A stretch of DNA of 64,000 nucleotides from contig NZ_PRDG01000001.1 in the NCBI RefSeq assembly GCF_017883985.1, positions 1 to 64,000 on the forward strand, given 5' to 3'. The notes beneath the pieces were generated by a model that made no database searches, had not been told where the DNA came from, and saw nothing but the letters and a program-made list of their open reading frames with translations. Shown piece after piece: positions 16,727-26,356 of the stretch. Source of the stretch: Streptococcus oricebi. GTDB taxonomy: Bacteria > Bacillota > Bacilli > Lactobacillales > Streptococcaceae. The position numbers were made by a program, and so were the translations under genes. Position 1 is the stretch's first letter. Every line of letters starts with the position of its first letter.

Positions 16727-16758
16727 AATCATTTTCTCCTATCTTTTTCTTACTAAAA

Positions 16759-16767
16759 ATTATAGCA
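16759..16767 (-). promoter_or_regulatory. Promoter of the LXG toxin island
   Basis: On the - strand TGCTATAAT, an extended -10 with TATAAT at 16759-16764, about 30 bases upstream of the first gene. No convincing -35 at 16-18 bases. Confidence 0.55.
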
Positions 16768-16803
16768 TATTTTGCTTTTTGTTGACCAATTTTAGTAAAG
16801 AAA

Positions 16804-16831
16804 AACCAACAGACTTTTCCTTCTGCTGGTT
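16804..16831 (-). terminator. Terminator of the DUF1002 gene
   Basis: On the - strand AACCAGCAGA pairs with TCTGTTGGTT (one G-U) around AGGAAAAG, followed by TTT. It separates the secreted protein gene from the toxin island. Confidence 0.8.
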
Positions 16832-16849
16832 TATATATCTGATAAAGGC

Positions 16850-17833
16850 TTAGTTACCAAACAAGCCCTTAAAGAAGTTAACAATAGCATTCCAGATATT
16901 GCTAAAGAAGTTTCCACCATCTTTCAGGAGGCCGTTGGCGTCAAAGTTGAGGTTGATATTTTTAAAAGTATCTCCAGCCTTTGAGACGATGCTGTCTTTG
17001 AGGTCATTCAAAGTCTTGGTGAAATCGCTATTTGTAATAACTTCGCTATTTGACAAGTTAACTGCAAAATTCACAATCAGAGTAATCTGATCGGCAGTCA
17101 TTGATTTTGCCAAATCGTAGTTTTTCAGTGTTTCTTCAACAATTTTTTGGACATCTTCCTTGCTTAAATTACTGTTTTTCTTTTTAGCATCGGCTACGGC
17201 TGCCTTGATATCGGTCAGGGCTACATTGAGCTTATCCGCATCAAAGCCTTCCTTGCCTGAATTTTCAGCATTGATATTGGACAAGGCAGATAATTCTTCC
17301 TGGGCCAGGTCCTTGTTTTCCTGCGGAACTTTTGCACCGTTATCTTCTAGCGAGTAGTAAATTCCTGCAAGGGCGCTTTCTCCCGTCACGGGAATCGGCG
17401 CTGCCACAGTAATCTCTGCATGCTCAACGCCCAGTGTCACTGCGGCATTACGATACATGTCTTCTGTCACCTTGGTGATATTTTGCGGAGTGACAATCTT
17501 GACTTCCAGCGGCTTGTTAGAGCCTGATTTTTGGATTTTGACAGACGAATAAAGCTGGAGGCTAGGGTCGTTAGCGACATTCATAATTGACGAATAAACA
17601 TCAGGTGTCATCGTTTTGAGCGGCTTGCTGTCCTTAGAAGAATCGTAACCCAGGAGCTCCAAAGTCTGCGCTTTTTGGCTCTCGTCAAGCGAGTAACCCA
17701 GCACATACTCGGGCTGGACATAAGTTTCGTCAATGACCTTCTGCACATCATTGGTTGCAGCTGACGCGCTAGCAACCGTAAAGATAGAGGCTAAGGCTAA
17801 GCCCGTTGCCAATAGTGTTTTTTTGAATTTCAT
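16850..17833 (-). CDS. Secreted DUF1002 domain protein
   Basis: A 327-residue protein with a Sec signal peptide (MKFKKTLLATGLALASIFTVASASA, cleavage likely after ASA at 24-26). The mature part matches the DUF1002 pattern: VLGYSLDESQKAQTLELLG, then TVAAPIPVTGESALAGIYY near residue 143. The C-terminus carries an amphipathic aromatic helix (FFSNIWNAIVNFFKGLFGN) that could bind membranes. The biochemical role of DUF1002 is not known. It is monocistronic, with its own terminator, upstream of but separate from the toxin island. Confidence 0.85.
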   Translation of the reverse strand: MKFKKTLLATGLALASIFTVASASAATNDVQKVIDETYVQPEYVLGYSLDESQKAQTLELLGYDSSKDSKPLKTMTPDVYSSIMNVANDPSLQLYSSVKIQKSGSNKPLEVKIVTPQNITKVTEDMYRNAAVTLGVEHAEITVAAPIPVTGESALAGIYYSLEDNGAKVPQENKDLAQEELSALSNINAENSGKEGFDADKLNVALTDIKAAVADAKKKNSNLSKEDVQKIVEETLKNYDLAKSMTADQITLIVNFAVNLSNSEVITNSDFTKTLNDLKDSIVSKAGDTFKNINLNFDANGLLKDGGNFFSNIWNAIVNFFKGLFGN

Positions 17834-17960
17834 AACTGTATCCTCATTTGTTATCTTTTTCCTGATGAGTGAAAGACAAATCAGGCCTATCCTACTTTTA
17901 TAGGTTAACTTGTAAGATAGTAGATATATTCTACACTATTTCTCAAAGAAGTTCAAAGAA

Positions 17961-17990
17961 AAAACAAGCGTCTTCAAAAACGCCTGTTTT
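17961..17990 (-). terminator. Terminator of the DUF915-type hydrolase gene
   Basis: On the - strand AAAACAGGCG pairs with CGCTTGTTTT (one G-U) and a T-run follows. It lies just after the stop at 17994. Confidence 0.85.
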
Positions 17991-17993
17991 CAG

Positions 17994-18854
17994 TTATTTA
18001 CCCCAGAGAAAATCAATCAAAACTTTATCCACCTCTGGGTTTTCGTGGAGTTTGCTATGTTGGGCTAAAGGACCAGTAATTTTCTTTTCCTGGTAGCTTT
18101 TGGCATTGTCTACTAGCAAATACTTGAGACTCAAGGAGGAACTATTTAAGACCGAACCATCAGAGCCATTTTTATAGTCGCCATAGATATTAAGGACATC
18201 CACCTGCTCTTGGGGATAGATTTCTCTAAGTCCTAGCAGGGTTTGATAGTTGCGGCTCATCTTATTGGGTTGCCCCGTTTGGGCATCTAAGGTCAAGCCC
18301 TCAGGTAGGTCCATTCCTTCCAAACCATTGACATGATTAGCAATATTGACCTGCTTTTGTAGCTGGGGTAGTCCTTCATCCTGGCTATGCTCCAGTAGAT
18401 AATAGAGGATGGACATATTACCCATGGAATGACCAACCATATTCATTTCCTGGAAATGATAGAGCTCTTGGAGCTTGCTGACAATAGCCTTGGCATAGCT
18501 AGCATCTTTTGGGAAATCAGGGTTGCGATTATCTTCGTAATTAACCTGGACAATGGGATTGATTGCACCTTTGGGGATTTTTCCGCTCAAGGTTACTTGC
18601 CCATTTCTATCAACATTGGCCCGAATAATGGTCTTAGTGACCCCAGCCTCTCTGGCAGCACTGGTCATGTGCTCCTCTGCCCTGGCACTGCTACCATAAC
18701 CATGAAAGAAGAGGGTTGGTCGGGTAGATTGAATGAAATCTTTTTTATTGAGTTCTTTAGCGCCTTGGCCAGAGACAGACTGGTAGGCAAAGCCAGCTAG
18801 TCCTAGTGTTACTAAGGCCAGCAGGGCCAAAATCCATTTTTTATTTTTCATCAT
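17994..18854 (-). CDS. Exported alpha/beta hydrolase, DUF915 type
   Basis: A 286-residue protein with an N-terminal membrane/signal segment (KWILALLALVTLGLAGFAYQ) and an alpha/beta hydrolase fold. The oxyanion segment is TLFFHGYGSSA (about 47-57), the nucleophile elbow is GHSMGNMS (about 141-148, Ser143), and the catalytic His is probably in AQHSKLHENP near the C-terminus. DUF915 proteins are common in lactic acid bacteria, with undefined substrates. RBS AAGGAG precedes two adjacent ATGs (18854 or 18851). It has its own terminator and seems monocistronic. Confidence 0.85.
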   Translation of the reverse strand: MMKNKKWILALLALVTLGLAGFAYQSVSGQGAKELNKKDFIQSTRPTLFFHGYGSSARAEEHMTSAAREAGVTKTIIRANVDRNGQVTLSGKIPKGAINPIVQVNYEDNRNPDFPKDASYAKAIVSKLQELYHFQEMNMVGHSMGNMSILYYLLEHSQDEGLPQLQKQVNIANHVNGLEGMDLPEGLTLDAQTGQPNKMSRNYQTLLGLREIYPQEQVDVLNIYGDYKNGSDGSVLNSSSLSLKYLLVDNAKSYQEKKITGPLAQHSKLHENPEVDKVLIDFLWGK

Positions 18855-18988
18855 ATCACTCCTTCTATCGGGGAAATCGGGATTTTGTACTTTTACCCTG
18901 AACTTCCCAGAGTTTTTCTTTATAAAACTTTTCTGCTAAAAGTATAACATGGTCGCCCCTTGATTGCAACTATCTTGATTACAACTAA

Positions 18989-19008
18989 AAGGTCCCGTTT
19001 GGGACCTT
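18989..19008 (-). terminator. Terminator of the tdk-prfA-glyA operon
   Basis: AAGGTCCC, loop, GGGACCTT. On the - strand TTTTAG follows. It closes the seven-gene operon about 15 bases after the last stop. Confidence 0.7.
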
Positions 19009-19022
19009 GATTTTTCTAGTCT

Positions 19023-19625
19023 TTAAAACCAGTTCATAAGTTTCATGAGATGCATATTGGCTCTGACCTGGCGGGAATAGTAGAAATTGCCCCCATTGAC
19101 ATAGAGATAGGCACCTCCGGTCATAGAAATCGGATTTACATAGCTATAGGTAGCTCCGGTTACATTTCCTAGGCTTGGTGCGACAACCTCTTTAGAATAC
19201 TTGCGAGCTAATTCCAGGGTATTTTCCCCACCATGCTCAGCTACATAGTCGATATAGGCTGAACCAAAATTATAGGCTTGGACAGCTGTCCAGACATCAA
19301 CCTTTTTTTGACTGGCCTTTTCAAGATTGTCAGAGAGGGTTTGAACACCTTGGCGAATGCTCTCTCGATTGTCGCGAATCGAGTTCTTTTGACCAGTGGC
19401 GCTTTCGCTAGACTGCATCAAATCAGAGGTCTTGCCCTTGGTTTCGGTATAAATCATGGCCAAGACCAAATCTTCATTGGCTGCTGTGTCCTGCTCATCT
19501 AGGACCTCCTGGACCAAATCGCGGTAAAGCATGACCTGCTTGACATCACGACGGACCTGATAAAGCTTAAAGCCAATAGCCAAGAGGATGAGGAGGACAA
19601 TGATTCTTCTAATTAGTTTAAACAT
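19023..19625 (-). CDS. Lysozyme-like cell wall protein (PvaA-like)
   Basis: A 200-residue protein with an N-terminal membrane segment (residues 7-22) and a lysozyme-like domain: [12 protein letters not shown] (about 54-65) holds the probable catalytic Glu, and AVQAYNFG...YIDYV near 114-129 is typical of the family. It resembles pneumococcal PvaA, and in Streptococcus pneumoniae that gene follows glyA and the nucleoid-associated gene in the same order. It probably cuts or remodels peptidoglycan from the membrane surface. Its ATG shares one base with the preceding stop codon. Confidence 0.85.
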   Translation of the reverse strand: MFKLIRRIIVLLILLAIGFKLYQVRRDVKQVMLYRDLVQEVLDEQDTAANEDLVLAMIYTETKGKTSDLMQSSESATGQKNSIRDNRESIRQGVQTLSDNLEKASQKKVDVWTAVQAYNFGSAYIDYVAEHGGENTLELARKYSKEVVAPSLGNVTGATYSYVNPISMTGGAYLYVNGGNFYYSRQVRANMHLMKLMNWF

Positions 19626-20599
19626 TATTTACTTTGGATATCCTCTATATTTTTGATGAGGATAGAGTAGGTCCCGTTGTCATTTTGGATAAATTCTACC
19701 GATTCGGCATCCTGGTAGATTGTATTGGGGACAATCAGCTCTATCCCGTTGGAGAGAGAGAGTTTTTGGTTTTCAAATTTTTTCTTTTGGCGGCTACTAT
19801 CGATTTCATCAAAGACCAGAGGCTCTGGCATGACATCCTTGACCTGGTCGATAAAGCTGAGTCGGGCAGTTAGATTGCTATCAAAGAGATCATCTGCCAA
19901 CTTTTCAGGAGACAGCTCCTCCTTTTCTTCCAAATTTTTGAAAATGCTTGTTTTGAGCTTGGACTGAAATTGGAAATCATCTTGATTAAAGCTTTCAGCA
20001 ATCTTTTGGGCCGTTTTTTCCAAGGCCTTAATGGACTTTTTGGGAGAGGTCTTGGGGGCAACCTGCAGGAGTTTGTCTGAAAAATAATTGAAAAAGGCAC
20101 CATTGTACTTGATTCTTTTCTCAATTAGATGATACTTGCGGCTGCTTAGATTGATAACCAAGGCCTCATCAGCCCCAGTTCCAAAGCCAGGTAGGTTATT
20201 CTGGGTCAACTTGATGGGGTTATCCATTTCCTGACCCAAATGGGTCAGGGTTTCTCTAAGGCTGATGCGCAGGAAGGCAAAATGCTCTAGACCTCCCTTA
20301 TCAAACTGGATAAAAATCAAGTCGTTGGTTTTTTGGTTTTCACTGACTGAAAATTCCTCCTGCCAGCGTTTGACTAGCACCAGAGAAGTTTCTAGTAAGT
20401 CAGCCGAAATAGCTACTAAAAAGGGATTGTCCGCTTCAAAAACGCCTGTTTTGGCCTCATCGGAGTAGACTCTTTCAATCTTCTTGCGAAGATATTCCTC
20501 AATCTTAGGGCTAATAGTCAGGTACTTGTCAGACAAAATCAAGTCTGTATCTGCGGGACTAAACTGATGAATAATGGCTTTTTTAATATAGATGTCCAT
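19625..20599 (-). CDS. Nucleoid-associated protein (NdpA/YejK type)
   Basis: A 324-residue protein from [19 protein letters not shown] lies four bases before this ATG and one base separates it from the glyA stop, so I reject the in-frame ATG at 20626. [16 protein letters not shown] at the start and [14 protein letters not shown] sequence following match the family related to Escherichia coli YejK/NdpA. Its role in streptococci is undefined. It lies between glyA and the lysozyme-like gene, an arrangement conserved in pneumococci. Confidence 0.85.
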   Translation of the reverse strand: MDIYIKKAIIHQFSPADTDLILSDKYLTISPKIEEYLRKKIERVYSDEAKTGVFEADNPFLVAISADLLETSLVLVKRWQEEFSVSENQKTNDLIFIQFDKGGLEHFAFLRISLRETLTHLGQEMDNPIKLTQNNLPGFGTGADEALVINLSSRKYHLIEKRIKYNGAFFNYFSDKLLQVAPKTSPKKSIKALEKTAQKIAESFNQDDFQFQSKLKTSIFKNLEEKEELSPEKLADDLFDSNLTARLSFIDQVKDVMPEPLVFDEIDSSRQKKKFENQKLSLSNGIELIVPNTIYQDAESVEFIQNDNGTYSILIKNIEDIQSK

Positions 20600-20600
20600 T

Positions 20601-21857
20601 TTACTCCTCATAAAGGGGGAAGGCATCGGTCAAGCTACGCACTTCTGCCTTGACCTGGTCCAAAATTTCTGGCTCTTGGGCATGTTTTAAGGCCTTGATA
20701 ATCAGCTGAGCGACCTTGATGCTTTGGTCCACTCCAAATCCGCGTGCCGTAATCGCCGCTGTCCCAATCCGAATACCACTGGTCTTAAAAGGGGAGAGCT
20801 GCTCATAAGGGATGGAATTTTTATTGAGGGTAATATTGACCTCGTCCAAAAGATTTTGGGCCACTTTTCCATTTTCGACTACCCTGGTCACATCTACCAA
20901 GAAGAGATGGTTTTGAGTACCACCCGAAATCACTCGAAAATCAGAATCTGCTGCAAAGACTTGAGCCATGGCCTGGGCATTATCAAGGATTTGCTGGCTG
21001 TAGGCCTTAAAGGCTGGGTCCAAGACCTCTTTAAAGGCTACTGCCTTTGCTGCAACCACATGCTCTAATGGTCCTCCTTGAATCCCCGGGAAAATCGCTG
21101 AGTTAATTTTCTTAGCTAGCGCTTCATCATTGGTTAAAATCAAGCCGCCGCGAGGACCCCGCAAGGTTTTATGAGTGGTTGTGGTTGTAATATCCGCATA
21201 AGGGACTGGACTTGGATGGAGACCAGCAGCTACTAATCCAGCAATATGGGCCATATCGACCATGAGCTTGGCCCCAACAGCGTCTGCAATCTCGCGGAAT
21301 TTTGCAAAATCAATAATTTGAGAATAGGCAGAAGCTCCAGCGACGATTAGTTTGGGTTGAACCTCCTTGGCCTGGGCTAAAATAGCCTCAAAATCAAGCA
21401 GTTCTGTCTCGGGATCGACCCCGTAAGAGACAAAGTTATAGGTTTGACCAGAAAAGCTAACGGCAGCGCCATGGGTCAGGTGGCCTCCAGCAGCCAAGTC
21501 CATTCCCATAACGGTATCTCCTGGCTCAATCAAGGCCATATAGGCCGCACAATTGGCCTGACTGCCTGAATGAGCCTGAACATTGGCATATTTAGCTCCA
21601 AAGATGGCCTTGGCCCTTTCGATAGCTAGATTTTCAACTACATCGACAAACTCTGTTCCACCGTAGTAGCGACGACCTGGATAGCCTTCGGCATATTTAT
21701 TGGTTAAAATGGAGCCTTGAGCCGCCATAACTGCTTTAGAAACGACATTTTCTGAAGCAATCAACTCGATATTATGCTGCTGCCGCTCTTCTTCTTGCTT
21801 AACAGCTTGCCAGAGCTCTTCGTCAAATTCTTTATAGTTAGCTTGGTCAAAAATCAT
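20601..21857 (-). CDS. glyA: Serine hydroxymethyltransferase
   Basis: The PLP enzyme that interconverts serine and glycine while charging tetrahydrofolate with a one-carbon unit. The 418 residues show the family's [11 protein letters not shown] (27-37), [10 protein letters not shown] (59-68), [10 protein letters not shown] near 200, and [14 protein letters not shown] around 225-238, which contains the PLP lysine. Length and sequence are standard. It begins 13 bases after tsaC and lies within the tdk operon. RBS AAGGAG precedes the ATG at 21857. Confidence 0.97.
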   Translation of the reverse strand: MIFDQANYKEFDEELWQAVKQEEERQQHNIELIASENVVSKAVMAAQGSILTNKYAEGYPGRRYYGGTEFVDVVENLAIERAKAIFGAKYANVQAHSGSQANCAAYMALIEPGDTVMGMDLAAGGHLTHGAAVSFSGQTYNFVSYGVDPETELLDFEAILAQAKEVQPKLIVAGASAYSQIIDFAKFREIADAVGAKLMVDMAHIAGLVAAGLHPSPVPYADITTTTTHKTLRGPRGGLILTNDEALAKKINSAIFPGIQGGPLEHVVAAKAVAFKEVLDPAFKAYSQQILDNAQAMAQVFAADSDFRVISGGTQNHLFLVDVTRVVENGKVAQNLLDEVNITLNKNSIPYEQLSPFKTSGIRIGTAAITARGFGVDQSIKVAQLIIKALKHAQEPEILDQVKAEVRSLTDAFPLYEE

Positions 21858-21870
21858 AGAGTTCTCCTTT

Positions 21871-22467
21871 TCAATCTTGGAATATCAATTGGGGAAGGGC
21901 TGATACTAGTTCTTCTTTGCTGATAGCGCCTTGGCGCAAAATGCGGGCCTTGCTAGTGGATAGGTCTAAAATGGTTGAGTCTTGACCGGTCAAGAAATCA
22001 TCATCTTTGAACCCGTCTACCTGCCCCTTAAAATCAGCTTGAATCTGGTCAAAATGTAAACCGCTAGCCTGGCCAGAAAGATTGGCCGAAGGTCCGATGA
22101 GGGGGCCGCACTTACGGATTAAATCCAGGGTTAGGGGATGGCTAGGAATGCGAAAACCAACACTAGCCATGCCCGAATTGACCCAGGAAGGGACGGCTTG
22201 ATTGGCTTCTAAAATCAAGGTCAAGGGACCAGGCAGAAAGGTCTGGTAGAGCTTTTCTAGATAGGGAGGCTGATTTTTAGAAAAGGCCAGGATATCCTCG
22301 AGGCTAGCTACATTGAGATTCAGAGCCTTGTCAAGCGGGCGTCTCTTTAGCTGATAAACCCCTTTGACCGCTTCTTCATTTAGGGCAGAAGCAAAGAGGC
22401 CGTAGACCGTCTCGGTTGGAAGAATCAAGGCGCCGCCTCGCTCTAAAATCGTCTCAAAATCAGCCAT
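21871..22467 (-). CDS. tsaC: L-threonylcarbamoyladenylate synthase (Sua5/YrdC family)
   Basis: Makes threonylcarbamoyl-AMP from threonine, bicarbonate and ATP, the first step of the t6A37 modification of ANN-decoding tRNAs. The 198-residue single YrdC domain contains [16 protein letters not shown] (13-28), [14 protein letters not shown] (40-53), GPLTLIL, and [12 protein letters not shown] near 124-135. The C-terminus lacks the extra Sua5 domain. It overlaps prmC by 8 bases. The prfA-prmC-tsaC-glyA order is conserved in streptococci; the acetyltransferase gene that often sits before glyA is absent here. Confidence 0.92.
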   Translation of the reverse strand: MADFETILERGGALILPTETVYGLFASALNEEAVKGVYQLKRRPLDKALNLNVASLEDILAFSKNQPPYLEKLYQTFLPGPLTLILEANQAVPSWVNSGMASVGFRIPSHPLTLDLIRKCGPLIGPSANLSGQASGLHFDQIQADFKGQVDGFKDDDFLTGQDSTILDLSTSKARILRQGAISKEELVSALPQLIFQD

Positions 22468-23296
22468 TATCTACCACCACCATTCTATCTTGATTAAATT
22501 GGTCTTTGAGGACCCGAACCCGCTTATGGGGAAAGGCCTCTTGAAAGAGAGCCTGAACTGCTGGGCCTTGTTTATAGCCAATCTCCAGATAAATTTTCCC
22601 GTCTTTTTTTAGATGACGACTAACTCCTTGAGCAATAGCCTGATAAAGGGCCAGGCCTTGATTTTCAGCAAAGAGGGCTAGGTGGGGTTCAGCGTGTAAG
22701 ACATTGCTACCTACCTCATCTTGGTCCTCAAAAGCGATATAGGGCGGGTTGGAAACCAACAGGTCAAACTTACCAGTCAGATTCTCAAAGACATCCGACT
22801 GGACGAAGTCAATGGCCTGTTGCAGATTTAAGGTACTGGCGTTTGTTTGAGCTAAATCTAGGGCCTCTTGAGAAATGTCACTGGCTGTCAACTGCCAACT
22901 AGGCCGATGCCTAGCCAAGGCCAAGGCGATAGCCCCACTGCCGGTAGCTAGATCCAGCACTTGCTGGCCTGAATCTGGATTTTCAGCCAAAATCAAGTCT
23001 ACCAATTCTTCCGTTTCTGGCCGAGGAATCAAGACTCGTTCATCAACCGAAAGACGCAGACCATAAAAGTCAGCCCAACCCAAGATATATTGAGCTGGTA
23101 GATGGGCCTTAAGCTGCTGAGTCAAACCTTCTAGCAGGTCTATATCTTCCTGAACCGCTTCTGTCTGTAATTTAAAAACAAAGTCCGTTAAGGAGAGTTG
23201 TTTTAAGGAGCGATAAACAAAAGCTAGGCTCTCAGCTTCTTCTCCCGCTGCCACAATTTCTGCTTCTAGACTTGCAAAGACTTGTCCTAGTCTCAT
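22460..23296 (-). CDS. prmC: Peptide chain release factor N5-glutamine methyltransferase
   Basis: Methylates the Gln of the GGQ motif in release factors RF1 and RF2 using S-adenosylmethionine. The 278 residues comprise an N-terminal helical domain and a Rossmann methyltransferase domain with VLDLATGSGAIALALA (about 114-129) and the substrate-binding NPPY motif in LLVSNPPYIAF (near 183). It lies directly after its substrate gene prfA (one-base overlap), the usual arrangement. Start ATG at 23296 is fixed by that overlap. Confidence 0.96.
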   Translation of the reverse strand: MRLGQVFASLEAEIVAAGEEAESLAFVYRSLKQLSLTDFVFKLQTEAVQEDIDLLEGLTQQLKAHLPAQYILGWADFYGLRLSVDERVLIPRPETEELVDLILAENPDSGQQVLDLATGSGAIALALARHRPSWQLTASDISQEALDLAQTNASTLNLQQAIDFVQSDVFENLTGKFDLLVSNPPYIAFEDQDEVGSNVLHAEPHLALFAENQGLALYQAIAQGVSRHLKKDGKIYLEIGYKQGPAVQALFQEAFPHKRVRVLKDQFNQDRMVVVDNG

Positions 23297-24375
23297 TACT
23301 TGTTAAGCTCTTCTAGTTTTTGCGTTTGATCATAGAGGACCAAGGCGTCCACAACCTCATCTAGCTTGCCAGCCAAAATGCTGTCCAGCTTTTGCAGGGT
23401 CAGACCAATCCGGTGGTCGGTCACCCGATTTTGCGGGAAGTTATAGGTCCGAATCCGTTCCGAACGATCCCCAGTTCCAATGGTAGACTTACGCTCTGCA
23501 TCCTGCTCATCTTGAGCGATTTGGGCAAAGTGGTCGGCAACCCGAGCACGGATAATCTTCATAGCCTTATCCCGGTTTTTCTGTTGGGTCCGCTCTTCTT
23601 GCATTTCGACCTTGATATTGGTCGGCAGATGGACAATCCGGACAGCTGTCGCCACCTTGTTGACATTTTGTCCACCAGCTCCAGAAGCGTGGTAGATATC
23701 AACCCGTAAATCCTTAGGGTCAATATCGTATTCCACTTCTTCCACCTCAGGCATGACTAAAACAGTTGCTGTCGAGGTATGGACCCGACCTTGAGACTCG
23801 GTAACAGGAACCCTCTGAACCCGGTGGGCTCCACTTTCATACTTGAGCTTGGAGTAGACTGATTGACCCGAGACCATGGCAACAACTTCCTTAAAACCTC
23901 CTACACCATTCATCGAGGCTTCCATGACTTCAAATCTCCACCCCTGAGCCTCGGCGTATTTTTGATACATGCTTAAAAGGTCACCGGCAAAGAGCGAGGC
24001 TTCGTCTCCTCCTGCCGCTCCCCGAATTTCTAGGATAATATTCTTATCATCATTAGGATCCTTGGGCAGAAGCAGGATTTTAAGCCTTTCTTCATAGTCT
24101 TCTTTTTCGGCCTTGGCTTCCTTCAATTCTAGCTTGGCCATTTCTTCCAATTCAGCATCACCAGCAGCATCCTTAATCATCTCCTCGGCATCACTGATAT
24201 TTTGGAGGACTTTTTTATAGTCCCGATAGGCTGTCACCGTGTCGCGTGTGCTGGCCTCTTCCTTGGATAATTCCATAAAACGTTTGGTGTCACTAACCAC
24301 ATCAGGGTCGCTCAAAAGCTCCCCTAGCTCTTCATAGCGGTCTTCAACTGCTTGTAATTGATCGTAGATGTTCAT
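23296..24375 (-). CDS. prfA: Peptide chain release factor 1
   Basis: Recognises UAA and UAG stop codons and triggers peptide release. The 359 residues include the helical N domain, the codon-recognition domain 2 and the GGQ motif (GAGGQNVNK near 230-238). [19 protein letters not shown] near the C-terminus is typical of RF1. The ATG overlaps the tdk stop by four bases, so translation is coupled to tdk. Confidence 0.97.
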   Translation of the reverse strand: MNIYDQLQAVEDRYEELGELLSDPDVVSDTKRFMELSKEEASTRDTVTAYRDYKKVLQNISDAEEMIKDAAGDAELEEMAKLELKEAKAEKEDYEERLKILLLPKDPNDDKNIILEIRGAAGGDEASLFAGDLLSMYQKYAEAQGWRFEVMEASMNGVGGFKEVVAMVSGQSVYSKLKYESGAHRVQRVPVTESQGRVHTSTATVLVMPEVEEVEYDIDPKDLRVDIYHASGAGGQNVNKVATAVRIVHLPTNIKVEMQEERTQQKNRDKAMKIIRARVADHFAQIAQDEQDAERKSTIGTGDRSERIRTYNFPQNRVTDHRIGLTLQKLDSILAGKLDEVVDALVLYDQTQKLEELNK

Positions 24376-24959
24376 TGATTTTCCTTCTTTTCTAATACTG
24401 GATTAAAGTAATGTTTGCGACAAACAGGGATGTAACTCTCGTTGCCACCGATTTGAATCTGCTCCCCCTCATAGACAGGTTGGTTATTGTTAGTCCTTAG
24501 AACCATGATCGCCTTTTTAGAGCAATATTGACAAATGGTCTTGACCTCATCGATCTTATCTGCTAACAAGAGTAGGTATTTAGAGCCTTCAAAGAGCTCA
24601 TTGCGGAAATCATTTTTAAGGCCAAAAGCCATGACTGGGACTCCTAGTTCATCGACCACCCTAGCCAAGTCATAGACATGATGACGGCTGAGAAATTGAG
24701 CCTCATCAATCAAGACGCAGTAGGGCTTTTCGGTCATGCCATCAATGTAACCAAAAATATCAGTCTCCTCATCGATAGCTATGGCCTCGCGTTTCATGCC
24801 AATCCGGCTGGAAACCACCCCGAAGCCATCTCGGGTATCTAGGGCGCTAGTCATGATGACTACCCCTTTTCCTTGTTCCTCATAGTTATGGGCCACCTTT
24901 AAAATCTCAATTGTCTTACCCGAGTTCATGGTGCCATACTTATAATATAATTGTGCCAT
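24372..24959 (-). CDS. tdk: Thymidine kinase
   Basis: Phosphorylates thymidine for salvage. The 195-residue type II enzyme has the P-loop GTMNSGKT (9-16), a Walker-B-like [11 protein letters not shown] (near 81-91) and four cysteine/histidine zinc ligands (CQYC ... CRKH). It is the first gene of the tdk-prfA-prmC-tsaC-glyA operon; an extended -10 (TGGTAAAAT on the - strand) lies about 50 bases upstream. Confidence 0.96.
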   Translation of the reverse strand: MAQLYYKYGTMNSGKTIEILKVAHNYEEQGKGVVIMTSALDTRDGFGVVSSRIGMKREAIAIDEETDIFGYIDGMTEKPYCVLIDEAQFLSRHHVYDLARVVDELGVPVMAFGLKNDFRNELFEGSKYLLLLADKIDEVKTICQYCSKKAIMVLRTNNNQPVYEGEQIQIGGNESYIPVCRKHYFNPVLEKKENQ

Positions 24960-25085
24960 TGTTTCTTTCTACTCTTCTTCATCTCCATTTATTATTCAAT
25001 TCATTTTATTTTACCATAATTGGGCAAGCATTAAAACCAAAATTATGATAAAATTAAAGAGACTAAAAGGAAAGAAGGAAAAAGA

Positions 25086-25271
25086 ATGCCATTTGTAAAA
25101 ATTGATTTATTTGAAGGCCGCAGCCAGGAACAAAAAGACCAGCTGGCTCGTGAAGTAACTGAGGTTGTTTCCAGGATAGCCAAGGCACCCAAGGAAGCTA
25201 TCCATGTTTTCATCAACGATTTACCAGAAGGAAGCTATTATCCTCAGGGAGAGATGAAAAAGAAAAACTAA
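25086..25271 (+). CDS. 4-oxalocrotonate tautomerase family enzyme
   Basis: A 61-residue protein whose Pro after the initiator Met (MPFVKIDLFEGRS) is the catalytic base of this family once Met is removed. The rest (EQKDQLAREVTEVVSRIAKAPKEAIHVFI) fits the beta-alpha-beta fold. In streptococci these small tautomerases have no proven substrate. It diverges from tdk; GAAGGA lies seven bases before the start and an extended -10 (TGATAAAAT) lies upstream. Confidence 0.93.
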   Translation: MPFVKIDLFEGRSQEQKDQLAREVTEVVSRIAKAPKEAIHVFINDLPEGSYYPQGEMKKKN

Positions 25272-25276
25272 GAGTC

Positions 25277-25299
25277 AGAGGGCCAAACAAAGGCTCTCT
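25277..25299 (+). terminator. Tautomerase gene terminator
   Basis: AGAGGGCC and GGCTCTCT pair around AAACAAA, followed by TTGATTTT. Confidence 0.7.
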
Positions 25300-25354
25300 T
25301 TGATTTTCAGGCAAAGGCTTACAGTTTTTGCTGTACTTTCTACCTGTCTTTTAG

Positions 25355-25400
25355 TATAATGAGAGTCGAATAGGGGGATTTAGCCTGGGCTACTTCCCCC
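25355..25400 (+). promoter_or_regulatory. Promoter and leader hairpin of the lipoprotein gene
   Basis: A TATAAT box (25355-25360) lacks a clear -35. About 12 bases later GGGGGA (25373-25378) pairs with TCCCCC (25395-25400) and an inner AGCC/GGCT can pair too, followed by CTTTCTTATT. The hairpin would form at the very 5' end of the mRNA and could act as an attenuator or a stabilising cap. The RBS (GGAGGA, about 25429-25436) is not inside it. Confidence 0.5.
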
Positions 25401-25443
25401 CTTTCTTATTGTTCATTTTAAGTCCAGAAGGAGGAAACTAAGG

Positions 25444-26283
25444 ATGAAAACAAGAACTAAAAAACTCTTATGCTCCCTTGTAGCTGGTCTCTCTATCTTT
25501 TTGGTTGCTTGCTCTAGTCAGACCATAGATAAAAGTGGAACAAACAACTCCAGCAGCAAGGTAGATCAAGGACCAGTTCTGACTGACTTACTTGATAATA
25601 TCCAAAATAGTGACAGCTTTGAAACTCAGGTCAAGACAAAGATAGAGCTAGGAGCTGATAAAACTGGCCAAGCAGAAGGTGACGGTACCCAGTTCACGGT
25701 CGATACGAATGCTAGCATTATCAGAGAGCCTATTGCACTCAAGTTGGAGCTAAAAACCAATACATTAGGAAAATCTGGTCAATCCGTATTTTATATCAAG
25801 GATGGAACCATCTATGTCAAGCCAGCAGAAAGCGATACTTGGCTCAAGCAGGAAAGCCAAGAATTGGTTGATAAAATCAAGGAAAAGCAAGAACAATCCA
25901 ACAACTTTGAATTCTTTGAAGCTGCTGTAAAAAACAAGGACAAACTTCAACTAAATGAGCAAAAGGATGGCTATGTTCTCGATATCAAAGACGCTGGCCA
26001 AGATTTCCAAGACGTTTTTATCAAACAGATGAAAGCTAGCAACCCCATCTTAAAAAACATCAATATTGAATTTAGTAAGATGAATCTCCAGCTTAAGATT
26101 GATAAAAAGACCAAACTTCCTCAAAGCATGAAAATGGATGCCAAGATGAAAATCGAAAATCAAACCGCTGTGATGACAGTCGATGCAGTCTATAAAAACT
26201 TTAATAAGGTTTCAGATATCAAGCTTCCAGAAGAGGCCAAGGATGCCCAGGAAGCAAATATTCTCCAAGCTTTTAATTCCTAA
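25444..26283 (+). CDS. Lipoprotein, DUF6612-like
   Basis: A 279-residue lipoprotein: signal peptide MKTRTKKLLCSLVAGLSIFL and lipobox VACS with the lipidated Cys at 23. A Ser/Asn linker is followed by a beta-rich domain with alternating polar residues (IYVKPAESDTWLKQ; SMKMDAKMKIENQTAVMTVDAVYKNF). The pattern resembles the LolA/LppX-like fold of DUF6612 lipoproteins, which hold hydrophobic ligands. No ligand can be assigned. It is monocistronic, with a strong RBS (GGAGGA) and a terminator shared with the convergent MATE gene. Confidence 0.75.
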   Translation: MKTRTKKLLCSLVAGLSIFLVACSSQTIDKSGTNNSSSKVDQGPVLTDLLDNIQNSDSFETQVKTKIELGADKTGQAEGDGTQFTVDTNASIIREPIALKLELKTNTLGKSGQSVFYIKDGTIYVKPAESDTWLKQESQELVDKIKEKQEQSNNFEFFEAAVKNKDKLQLNEQKDGYVLDIKDAGQDFQDVFIKQMKASNPILKNINIEFSKMNLQLKIDKKTKLPQSMKMDAKMKIENQTAVMTVDAVYKNFNKVSDIKLPEEAKDAQEANILQAFNS

Positions 26284-26307
26284 TCTTTTTAGCAGATTAA
26301 CAAAAAA

Positions 26308-26331
26308 CCAGTTCCAAACAAGAGGAACTGG
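26308..26331. terminator. Bidirectional terminator, lipoprotein and MATE genes
   Basis: CCAGTTCC and GGAACTGG around AAACAAGA. CTTTTG follows on +, TTTTTTG on -, so it can end both convergent transcripts. Confidence 0.85.
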
Positions 26332-26356
26332 CTTTTGCTTTATCCTTAAAAGAAGT

